Of a stretch of DNA of 9,704 nucleotides, positions 1 through 9,066 are shown in pieces (the first letter of the stretch is position 1; every line of letters starts with the position of its first letter). The stretch is from Spirochaeta sp. (GTDB lineage Bacteria; Spirochaetota; Spirochaetia; DSM-27196; Alkalispirochaetaceae): NCBI GenBank assembly GCA_007117185.1, contig SKHA01000055.1, positions 1 to 9,704 of the forward strand. Direction: 5' to 3'. The position numbers and the translations under genes were made by a program. The notes beneath the pieces are model-generated. The model did no database searches. It had not been told where the DNA came from and worked only from the letters and a program-made list of their open reading frames with translations.

Positions 1-52
1 AAATGAAATAAAAAAAGATGTGTTTGCGGGTGGTTTCCGTTGTTTACCGGAA

Positions 53-88
53 GATTCACGTTTCCACGTGAATCACAGCGTGAATCAC
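53..88. repeat. Perfect 9-bp hairpin plus a third copy of its arm
   Basis: GATTCACGT (53-61) and ACGTGAATC (66-74) form a perfect 9-bp stem around TTCC. CGTGAATCAC at 67-76 is repeated directly at 79-88. On the minus strand the loop reads GGAA, a GNRA-type tetraloop. The element lies about 85-120 bases downstream of the abiEii stop codon. It could act as a transcript end or mRNA-stabilising structure, but there is no following T-run, so it is not a standard intrinsic terminator. The rest of 1-172 shows no supported gene. Confidence 0.5.
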
Positions 89-172
89 CCGACTTTTACC
101 GTTGGGTTTATAGAGGATAGAATCGACCACAGTTCCCGGAGAGTGTTGTCAATTCTATCGTTGCGCGACTGG

Positions 173-1105
173 CTACCGACTACTGTGTTGCGATTTCGAC
201 CAACCTTGATGGGGATTCCACGAGTCTGATCCTGACCGTAGTTCGGAGTTCCACACAATCTCAAGGAAGCGGGCAATCCCGTTGCGTACTTCATGCAGCG
301 GCAACGCATCGGTTTCCAGTTCAATCCGTCTGAGAAATGCTTTCCACTGAGTCTCTTTGGACGGGTCGCGAAGAAGAGGTTCTCCCAATACATCTGGTAC
401 CTTCACAGGAATCTCCGTTTGCCGTCGTGAAAACGTGCGGTGAATAGACTCATATAACACAGCGCAAGCGAACGTTTGAGTCTGGGCTAATGAGTACAGG
501 TCGTAAAAATCCTTCATGCGACTCGTGAGCATCCCGGTTGATACGAGTGCCTCGAACTTCTCGGCAACGACGCTCTCGAATGGATAGCCAAGAATAGCTG
601 GTTCAGGTTGGTCGAGCATTGTGTGCACGACGATGTCTTTCGGTGGAGGGTAGACGGCATCTCCGAATCCCATATCGATCTGAAGTGGAATCTTCGCCGA
701 ACCGATCCGCGTCGGTACCTTAAACCGGTAACCGTGATACGCATCGCCTTCTTTTATCTCTTGGTAGGTTGTCTTCTCGGAGTCGAACTCCACTCCGTCG
801 TCGGACACGGCGACGCCACATATTTCCGAGATGTCTTGAAGTATAGAAACGATGTCGCCCGTCCGGTCTCTCAGGACATCTATGTCACGTGTCGGACGAT
901 ACGTGAGGTCACTCAACGCTATGCGGAGAAGGGTAGCTCCTTTGAGAATATAGTGACTTCGGAATGCCGAGACTCCTAAACGATACAGAAACCTCTCGGT
1001 AACGTAGCGCAATAGGGTCAGGTTGTAGTCTTCCTTCTGGTCTTTACTAACGGAAAGGAGGCGGTCACGAACTGACTGCGATACGTTCTTTGGTGTTTGG
1101 TTCAC
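173..1105 (-). CDS. abiEii: AbiEii-type nucleotidyltransferase toxin of a type IV toxin-antitoxin system
   Basis: Toxin partner of an AbiE system: a cytoplasmic nucleotidyltransferase-fold protein that, in characterised members, binds GTP and causes reversible growth arrest; some AbiE systems abort phage infection. The 310-residue length is usual for the family. Seen: KGATLL near residues 55-60, then RPTRDID near 70-76, with Asp74 and Asp76 as the nucleotidyltransferase acidic pair, and further on AEKFEAL...SRMKDFYDLY (about 181-204), the conserved C-terminal block. The start chosen is GTG at 1105-1103. It overlaps the antitoxin stop as GTGA, has GGAGG at 1120-1116, and gives the family-like N-terminus VNQTPKNVSQSVRDRLL. 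The longer start at 1153 would overlap abiEi by 52 bases and lacks this support. All key residues are present, so the gene looks intact. Expression is probably by translational coupling to abiEi. Confidence 0.88.
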   Translation of the reverse strand: MNQTPKNVSQSVRDRLLSVSKDQKEDYNLTLLRYVTERFLYRLGVSAFRSHYILKGATLLRIALSDLTYRPTRDIDVLRDRTGDIVSILQDISEICGVAVSDDGVEFDSEKTTYQEIKEGDAYHGYRFKVPTRIGSAKIPLQIDMGFGDAVYPPPKDIVVHTMLDQPEPAILGYPFESVVAEKFEALVSTGMLTSRMKDFYDLYSLAQTQTFACAVLYESIHRTFSRRQTEIPVKVPDVLGEPLLRDPSKETQWKAFLRRIELETDALPLHEVRNGIARFLEIVWNSELRSGSDSWNPHQGWSKSQHSSR

Positions 1106-1701
1106 GTGTAGATAGCCTCCATGTATGGCTGCATCACGGATTTGACGCGACAAACCTCAGCGAAGTGAAGAATGTCTTGAACCGACGCTTTTTTGGATTG
1201 AGCCGTATCCCTGAGTGCCTCGATCGCGACGTCGATCCCGATCGTACCCCGGAACTTGAAACAGTCCGCCACCGTCTTGGCAGGAGAATAGACTCGAACC
1301 ATCGTACCGTCCAGTTCGTGTTCTTCAACTCCTTCCGAGAATGATGATTCGGAAAACGTGTGGATGTGGATCGGGTGATCACCAACCGCGGGTATATGAG
1401 AACGCCGGCGGATCGCGATATGCACACGGCGCGGCATCTGAGTTCCGATTCCGTGAAACGCAAGGGCTGAAAAAAGACAGACAACCCCGGACGGTACGAC
1501 GCACTGTGCCTCTACGAGAGAGTAGTTGCTGGACGTTTCCCTTCCGGGTAGAGCGTACAGTCCGCGACCGATCCTGGCGATCTCTTGTTGTTCGACCATC
1601 CTTTGGATCGTTTTGGGATCTATGCCGCGGCGTGTAATCTGCTGAGACCGAAGGATCGTTGAGGAATCAAATAGCTGTATGAGCTTGTCTCTTTGGGTCA
1701 T
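1102..1701 (-). CDS. abiEi: AbiEi-type antitoxin and autorepressor
   Basis: First gene of the AbiE pair, 199 residues. In known systems AbiEi has an N-terminal winged helix-turn-helix that represses its own promoter and a C-terminal domain that counters the toxin without stable binding (type IV). Seen: residues 1-55 read as a winged helix (LRSQQITRRGIDPKTIQRMV, then the wing GRGLYALPG). The C-terminal part carries VRVYSPAKTVADCFKFR and a following IGIDVAIEALRD, typical of this antitoxin family. ATG at 1701-1699 is the only start fitting the family N-terminus. No Shine-Dalgarno is visible upstream, and the predicted transcript start leaves a leader of only about 9 bases. The stop overlaps the abiEii GTG by four bases, so the two are one operon. 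Probably intact. Confidence 0.87.
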   Translation of the reverse strand: MTQRDKLIQLFDSSTILRSQQITRRGIDPKTIQRMVEQQEIARIGRGLYALPGRETSSNYSLVEAQCVVPSGVVCLFSALAFHGIGTQMPRRVHIAIRRRSHIPAVGDHPIHIHTFSESSFSEGVEEHELDGTMVRVYSPAKTVADCFKFRGTIGIDVAIEALRDTAQSKKASVQDILHFAEVCRVKSVMQPYMEAIYT

Positions 1702-1709
1702 CGCTTGCT

Positions 1710-1755
1710 GTCATAAAGTATATGCAGAAAAATATAAGTGTCAATACTTAATGAC
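1710..1755. promoter_or_regulatory. Inverted-repeat operator over the abiE promoter
   Basis: GTCATAAAGTAT (1710-1721) and ATACTTAATGAC (1744-1755) are inverted repeats matching at 11 of 12 positions, with 22 bases between them. One arm covers the -10 box of the minus-strand promoter and the other abuts its -35 box. Characterised AbiEi proteins bind inverted repeats in their own promoter, so this is the likely autorepression site. The assignment rests on position and symmetry; binding is inferred. Confidence 0.65.
1717..1744 (-). promoter_or_regulatory. Sigma-70-type promoter of abiEi-abiEii
   Basis: On the minus strand TTGACA (1744-1739, perfect -35) is followed after 16 bases by TATACT (1722-1717, five of six to consensus). 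Transcription would start near 1710, about nine bases before the abiEi ATG, giving a near-leaderless message. The boxes lie between and within the arms of the inverted repeat described at 1710-1755. Confidence 0.7.
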
Positions 1756-1886
1756 GCTTCGGTTGCATCCAGATACATTCCGTTGCAAACCGTTGATGCT
1801 GCTGGCGTCCGGCCGGTCTGAAGATGGTCATTACTACTCTAAGGGTATGCACCAGATGGTGTAAATCCTTTCCAAGGAGGTAGGTG

Positions 1887-2105
1887 ATGAAATACCTATC
1901 GATCGAACAGGCGGCGACGATGCTCGGGCTGAGCACGTCCACGCTCTACAAGAAGACCAGCGGACGGAGCATTCCCGTCGTCAAGTTGGGCGGCCGGGTG
2001 CTCTTCGAAGAATCGGCACTGCGCAGATGGTTGCACGCTCATGTTGTCCAGCCAGTCGGGTTCAGGCAGGGCTTCTTCGAACAGGAGGGAAACGATGCGG
2101 CGTAA
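1887..2105 (+). CDS. Excisionase-family helix-turn-helix DNA-binding protein
   Basis: A 72-residue protein made almost entirely of a MerR-like/excisionase HTH domain: YLSIEQAATMLGLSTSTLYK (residues 3-22) is the helix-turn-helix, followed by IPVVKLGGRVLFEESALRRWL, the usual wing and end of the family. Such proteins act as recombination directionality factors or small transcription regulators. ATG 1887 is chosen over the adjacent in-frame GTG 1884 because AAGGAGG (1874-1880) is six bases before the ATG and only three before the GTG. It is divergent from abiEi, and no convincing -10/-35 pair is visible in the 1756-1870 gap. A second frame with its own ribosome-binding site starts inside its end (2095). 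With no integrase in view, an excisionase role is a family-level guess. Confidence 0.78.
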   Translation: MKYLSIEQAATMLGLSTSTLYKKTSGRSIPVVKLGGRVLFEESALRRWLHAHVVQPVGFRQGFFEQEGNDAA

Positions 2106-2638
2106 AAAAACAAGAAACAGCGTCAGGAAAAAAGCGTCCGACAAACCGAGCATGCAACGGTATCGCTTCGCCTGGTTCACGACGTAATCGATGAATGGAT
2201 CGGTGAAAAGAAAGGACGTGATATTCACCGTTCTTGGTACGATGCGTTGAATGGGGGCATCTTGCTGTACTGGAGGGATTTGGAAGAACGCTGTCTGGGT
2301 TCAATAGATGCCGGGACTCGGTTTGCCTACAGTTGGCAAAGAATCGGCAAGATGGTGTCTCCGCAACCGAACAAAAAAGAGAATAATCACGGCTTGATCA
2401 TTCCTCTCGGGCAACGACTGCACTGTCCGGGTTTTCTTTCCAGTTTGCCCATGTTGAAACCCAATACTACTCCCAAGATACCGGCACGTATGTCACGGAC
2501 TTGAGGCGTCATGACGATAGGGGGCAGGGGCTCGTCGTGCTGATCCCGAAGTACCACTCGCACCAGGAGTCCATTGTCCGCAAGATTGACGTTCACCGAA
2601 AAACTCGAGGAGACTTCGTAACAGTTGGAATGATTTAA
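2095..2638 (+). pseudogene. Unrecognised gene, apparently broken by two frameshifts
   Basis: ATG 2095 has an excellent ribosome-binding site (AGGAGGG, 2083-2089) and overlaps the HTH gene by 11 bases. It encodes only 30 residues (MRRKKTRNSVRKKASDKPSM...) before TAA at 2185-2187. Protein-like sequence then continues in the frame of base 2172, with LVHDVIDEWIGEKKGRDIH and GGILLYWRDLEERCLGS, to a TGA near 2504. It resumes from about 2400 in a third frame (FSFQFAHVETQYYSQDTG, GLVVLIPKYHSHQ), ending at TAA 2636-2638. Each switch fits loss of one base, so one ancestral protein of about 180 residues is plausible. I recognise no family. Alternatives: a genuine 30-residue peptide plus unrelated open frames, or sequencing errors in AT-rich runs. 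Confidence 0.35.
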
Positions 2639-2643
2639 GAACG

Positions 2644-2688
2644 CCGGTTTTCCGGTAGCTCTATAACTTCTTGTATTAAAAGAAGTTA
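2644..2688. repeat. Two adjacent hairpins downstream of the tRNA gene
   Basis: TAACTTCTT (2664-2672) and AAGAAGTTA (2680-2688) form a perfect 9-bp stem with a 7-base loop. CCGG-TTTT-CCGG (2644-2655) is a small second stem. They sit just past the 3' end of the minus-strand tRNA and just past the stop of the broken frame on the plus strand. They may end one or both transcripts, but neither strand has a following T-run, so a terminator is not claimed. Confidence 0.45.
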
Positions 2689-2692
2689 AAAC

Positions 2693-2764
2693 TGGGCGTA
2701 GCTGGATTTGAACCAGCGACTTCTACCGTGTGAAGGTAGCACTCTCCCACTGAGTTATACGCCC
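2693..2764 (-). tRNA. tRNA-Val, anticodon CAC
   Basis: The minus strand folds into a full cloverleaf. The acceptor pairs GGGCGTA (2764-2758) with TACGCCC (2700-2694) and has discriminator A at 2693. The D stem is ACTC/GAGT, the anticodon stem CTACC/GGTAG encloses the loop TTCACAC, the variable loop has five bases, and the T stem GCTGG/CCAGC encloses TTCAAAT. The anticodon in the loop is CAC, which reads the valine codon GUG. CCA is not encoded (the next bases are GT), so it must be added after transcription. The 3' end faces the AT-richer segment, making this a candidate integration site. Confidence 0.95.
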
Positions 2765-2776
2765 GATAACGGCGAG

Positions 2777-2805
2777 AATATAACCCAGTTCCAGAAATTC
2801 TGCAA
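2777..2805 (-). promoter_or_regulatory. Promoter of tRNA-Val
   Basis: Minus-strand TTGCAG (2805-2800), 17 bases, then TATATT (2782-2777, five of six to the consensus -10). The expected start is a few bases before the tRNA 5' end at 2764, as usual for a single tRNA gene. Confidence 0.65.
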
Positions 2806-2824
2806 CCCATGCTGCCGACGGACC

Positions 2825-2853
2825 TTGAAGCTCCGGGACACCGGTAGTATCCT
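2825..2853 (+). promoter_or_regulatory. Possible promoter of the STAS gene
   Basis: TTGAAG (2825-2830), 17 bases, then TATCCT (2848-2853); each box matches consensus at four of six positions. The start would be near 2860, a short leader before ATG 2873. Spacing is right but the boxes are weak, so this is tentative. Confidence 0.35.
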
Positions 2854-2872
2854 CTAGAGAAGGTAGGGAGAG

Positions 2873-3385
2873 ATGCACGACCGGGCAGGATTGTACTTCT
2901 GGGATAACGGCAGTCAGCTTGTTCTCTTTCTTAGTGGCAGGGTTACGGCGAATGAAGCGTACCAGTTTTTCGCCCACCTGCAGCCGTGGATGGCTGCGCA
3001 CCCGACAGGCTCGCTCATTCTTGACCTGGATGGCACGTCCTATATCGACAGTACCGTCATCGGAACGCTGATCCGGCTGCAGAAGAGTCAGCGTCGCAAC
3101 GGCGGGTCCTTTGCGTTGTGCAACCTCTCCGAAGCGGTGGAAGAGATCATCCGCAAGACCAAGTTGCTGAAGTACTTTGCTATCATTTCAGACGACGCGT
3201 TGCGTGATCTGGAGCACGTGGTTTTTGAACGCCTTCCCGAGCGAGACCGTGAGCCGTTGGAAAGCCGTTTCGTCCTGGATGCCCATAACGACATTTGCGA
3301 GGCGGTGCCGGAGCTTCGCCCGCAATTTGAGCAGCTCATCTCGATGCTTCAGGGGACTCAGTCCCGGCGAAACACCAGTAACTGA
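2873..3385 (+). CDS. STAS-domain protein (anti-sigma factor antagonist type) with C-terminal extension
   Basis: A 170-residue soluble protein. Residues about 8-105 match a STAS domain: a beta-strand start (QLVLFLSGRVT), the core LILDLDGTSYIDSTVIGTLI (48-67), then a helix and a final strand. Ser60 in IDSTVIG sits where SpoIIAA-like proteins carry the serine that a partner kinase phosphorylates, so partner switching with an anti-sigma factor/kinase is likely. No such partner is in the window. The last 60-odd residues are a charged, helix-prone extension (ERLPERDREPLE...), making it longer than a simple SpoIIAA. The start has an AAGG/AGGGAG purine tract just before the ATG. The gene runs towards the methyltransferase gene and their ends overlap by 28 bases. 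The regulated process is unknown. Confidence 0.82.
   Translation: MHDRAGLYFWDNGSQLVLFLSGRVTANEAYQFFAHLQPWMAAHPTGSLILDLDGTSYIDSTVIGTLIRLQKSQRRNGGSFALCNLSEAVEEIIRKTKLLKYFAIISDDALRDLEHVVFERLPERDREPLESRFVLDAHNDICEAVPELRPQFEQLISMLQGTQSRRNTSN
3353..3365. repeat. Short inverted repeat in the overlap of two convergent genes
   Basis: GGGAC (3353-3357) and GTCCC (3361-3365) flank TCA, which is the reverse complement of the methyltransferase stop codon. A 5-bp hairpin could form in either transcript where the two genes overlap. It has no T-run, so its role as a transcript end is speculative. Confidence 0.25.
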
Positions 3386-4196
3386 TAGCGGATCACCCCG
3401 GACCCTCCCAGTCGTGTCAGAGCGTCGCCGCCGCGGATGTTGTCCCACCACGGCGTCGTCCTGTTGAGCAGCCTGCCGATTCCCGCGGTGACCCTGACCG
3501 CCGCGGGTGTCACCCCGTGGCGGCGGATGTACCCCGACAGGTCAAGACTCTGGTCCTGCTGCAGATTGAGTCCGATTCGTGCTGTCCGTTCACTGAGTTC
3601 CCGGGAGGAGAGGAGGGTGTGCATGTGCCAGCCCCGGCGGAACTCGTTCAAGAGAACCCGTTCCCGCCGCCCCTCGGGCTGGCGCCCGAGAAAATCGTCG
3701 CAAATCATGAGGATGCCACCAGGAGCCAGCCGTACCGAGATCGCCTCAAGAAAGCGCTGGCTCTCCTGGATGTGGTTGAACGATTCGATCATCCAGGCGG
3801 CGTCGAACGTTCGCGTTGGCACGTCCTGCAGCAGACGATCCAGAGCGGGCGGGTCGGTGAGGTCACCCACCAGTACCGGGCAATCCTCGGGCAGGGTCTG
3901 CCGTGCCAGTTTCGCCTGCACGTCGCTGATGGTGATGCCGCGGTACACCCCCGGGTGGCGCCGACTGATGTACCTCAGTGACGCACCGACGCCACACCCC
4001 AGGTCTGCGGCTACCTGCACGTCCGCCTGCCGGAGCCGCTCCAGCATCAGCTCGTGGATGTAATGCATCGCCTCGTCCCGACTGTCCACCCCCGGTGCCC
4101 ACAGCGCCCGGTGGATTGCGCCGGTGGACGCGCTGCCCCGGTGCGGCCTCAGGAATGCCCGGGTGTTGCCTTCGTAATACCCCCGGACATCATGAC

Positions 4197-4200
<4 letters not shown>
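3358..4200 (-). CDS. Class I SAM-dependent small-molecule methyltransferase
   Basis: A 280-residue cytoplasmic Rossmann-fold methyltransferase. Seen: motif I DLGCGVGAS near residues 66-74 (SAM binding), GITIS near 88-92, an acidic VGDLTD stretch near 111-116, and the strand TFDAAWMIESFNHIQ near 131-145, all as in the type 11/tocopherol-sterol-like group. The N-terminus (YYEGNTRAFL) and C-terminus (TPWWDNIRGGDALTRL...YQLLVFRR) look family-specific, but I cannot name the substrate. The start chosen is GTG at 4200-4198: it overlaps the gcvTP stop as GTGA and has GGAGG seven bases upstream, so it is translationally coupled to gcvTP and under the same glycine riboswitch. That suggests a role tied to glycine or one-carbon metabolism. 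Glycine/sarcosine methylation is one possibility, not supported by a specific motif. The 3' end overlaps the convergent STAS gene. Confidence 0.8.
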
Positions 4201-8183
<3,983 letters not shown>

Positions 8184-8205
8184 GACGTCCTCCCTCTTGC
8201 CATGT
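8184..8205 (-). promoter_or_regulatory. Ribosome-binding site and short expression platform of the glycine riboswitch
   Basis: Only 22 bases separate the second aptamer from the gcvTP start codon. They hold the strong site GAGGGAGGA (8196-8188). There is no room for an intrinsic terminator, so control is probably translational. GAGGGA (8196-8191) can pair over six positions, one a G-U, with UCUCUC (8228-8223) in the 3' part of aptamer 2. Glycine binding would keep that strand inside the aptamer and free the site. This switching model is inferred from complementarity only. Confidence 0.55.
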
Positions 8206-8415
8206 GCCCTGTCCTGGTACCTGAGAGATTGGCCCGGGTGGCTCACGCCACCGCGGGGGTTCCCCTTCGGTGCGTCGCAGCTTCGCCACGACGACTCTCC
8301 AGAGCGTTACCCGTACCATCGATCCTGTTGCCTGAGAGATTCGGGAGCGGATCCGGCGAGATCCACCCCCTTGCACCTTCGGCGGCATTCCCGGGGGAAT
8401 GCACTCTCTCGACGG
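8206..8415 (-). promoter_or_regulatory. Tandem glycine riboswitch (two aptamers)
   Basis: Two successive glycine aptamers of about 100 bases each on the minus strand. Aptamer 1 is 8415-8316: closing stem CCGTCG/CGATGG, conserved core GCCGAAGGTGCAA, then AATCTCTCAGG. Aptamer 2 is 8305-8206: closing stem GCTCTG/CAGGGC, core CACCGAAGGGGAA, then AATCTCTCAGG. A 10-base linker separates them. The linker's TACG (8315-8312) can pair with CGTA (8422-8419) in the 5' leader, matching the leader-linker interaction known for tandem glycine riboswitches. The class is known to switch glycine cleavage genes on when glycine is abundant, and here it precedes gcvTP directly. Confidence 0.93.
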
Positions 8416-8429
8416 AACTACGTTCTTCA

Positions 8430-8458
8430 AACGTACGTTGGTGGTGGTGATCTGTCAA
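8430..8458 (-). promoter_or_regulatory. Promoter of the riboswitch-gcvTP-methyltransferase operon
   Basis: Minus-strand TTGACA (8458-8453, perfect -35), 17 bases, then TACGTT (8435-8430, a weak -10). The predicted start near 8423 places the 5' end of the RNA exactly at the leader bases that can pair with the aptamer linker. The -35 box overlaps the stop codon of the upstream kinase gene. The weak -10 lowers confidence; read-through from the kinase operon is also possible. Confidence 0.6.
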
Positions 8459-9066
8459 GACAGAACGCTGGAAGCGATCAGCTCCTCTATAGTGAGAACG
8501 TCCCCGGGACGTGACGGGTTGAACGCTTCGGTATTCACGAAGACCTTTGGTGAGAGGGTGTACCGGTGATACCACTGAAGGTAGCGCTCGTTCAGGTCCT
8601 GAAGATACTCCGCGGTGATCCGGGACTCACCGCTCCGGTTGCGTTCATGGATTCGTTCCAGGGCGGTGGCCACCGAGCAGTCCAGATAGACCAACAGCGT
8701 CGGTGGCGGCAGATGTTCCGCCAGTGCGTACCACAGACTGCTGTAGGTCCGTATCTCTTCCGGGGTGATCGTCCCGGCAGCACCGTGCATCTCCGCAAAA
8801 ATACGGTCGCCGAAGAGGGATCGATCGAGAATACCAGCCGTCTGATCCCGCAGCTCCCGGGTCATTCGCTGGCGCACATCCAGGAAATGCATCTGCAGCG
8901 AAAACGCCCACCGGCGGGGGTCCCGGTAGAACCGCTGCAGCAGTGCTGTAGTGTCCCCGTCGGACAGCTCCCGCTTCAGCGGCACCCCCAGCCGCCGCTC
9001 CAGGATTTCTCCCAGGGTCGTCTTACCGGCGCCGATGATCCCTTCAATGAGGATTACCCCGTTCAC
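8455..9066 (-). CDS. Deoxynucleoside kinase family protein
   Basis: A 203-residue cytoplasmic kinase that phosphorylates deoxynucleosides to monophosphates for dNTP salvage. Seen: P-loop EGIIGAGKTT (residues 8-17), the WAFSLQMHFLDVR block (53-65) of the substrate pocket, the DRS motif (81-83) that follows the third core strand, and an arginine-rich LID ERIHERNRSGE (137-147). Length and motif order fit the bacterial dAdo/dGuo kinase branch of the dNK family rather than thymidine kinase type 1; the preferred base cannot be told. The start is GTG 9066-9064, overlapping the upstream stop as GTGA. Its Shine-Dalgarno is weak (GGGA further upstream), so coupling to the upstream gene probably drives translation. 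The stop lies in the -35 box of the next promoter. Confidence 0.85.
   Translation of the reverse strand: MNGVILIEGIIGAGKTTLGEILERRLGVPLKRELSDGDTTALLQRFYRDPRRWAFSLQMHFLDVRQRMTRELRDQTAGILDRSLFGDRIFAEMHGAAGTITPEEIRTYSSLWYALAEHLPPPTLLVYLDCSVATALERIHERNRSGESRITAEYLQDLNERYLQWYHRYTLSPKVFVNTEAFNPSRPGDVLTIEELIASSVLS

Larger units (their letters stand above)
1..2692. mobile_element. Probable acquired AT-richer segment ending at a tRNA 3' end (left edge outside window)
   Basis: Seen: bases 1-2692 are clearly less GC-rich than 2800-9704. They hold an AbiE toxin-antitoxin pair, an excisionase-like HTH gene and a decayed frame, and stop exactly where the 3' end of a minus-strand tRNA-Val gene begins. Known: integrative elements often insert at tRNA 3' ends, leaving a direct repeat of the T-arm and acceptor sequence at the far edge. 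Inferred: this is one end of a genomic island. No integrase gene and no second copy of the tRNA 3' end is visible within the window, so the element is either larger than shown or a remnant. The boundary is set by composition and gene content only. Confidence 0.4.

Noticed and set aside
20..229. 69-codon open frame on the plus strand
   Set aside because: It overlaps the hairpin and the 3' end of abiEii and has no ribosome-binding site or recognisable domain.
173..1153. AbiEii start at 1153
   Set aside because: It would overlap abiEi by 52 bases. The GTG at 1105 has GGAGG and the GTGA overlap and matches the usual family N-terminus.
1761..1790. Second operator (quasi-palindrome GGTTGCA...TTGCAAACC) upstream of the HTH gene
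   Set aside because: The arms match only with an extra base on one side, and no promoter can be placed with it.
2387..2596. 69-codon open frame on the minus strand
   Set aside because: It has no ribosome-binding site and no family signal. The plus strand over the same bases gives a more protein-like reading continuous with the broken frame.
2644..2688. Intrinsic terminator for tRNA-Val or the broken frame
   Set aside because: The stems are good, but no T-run follows on either strand, so only hairpins are reported.
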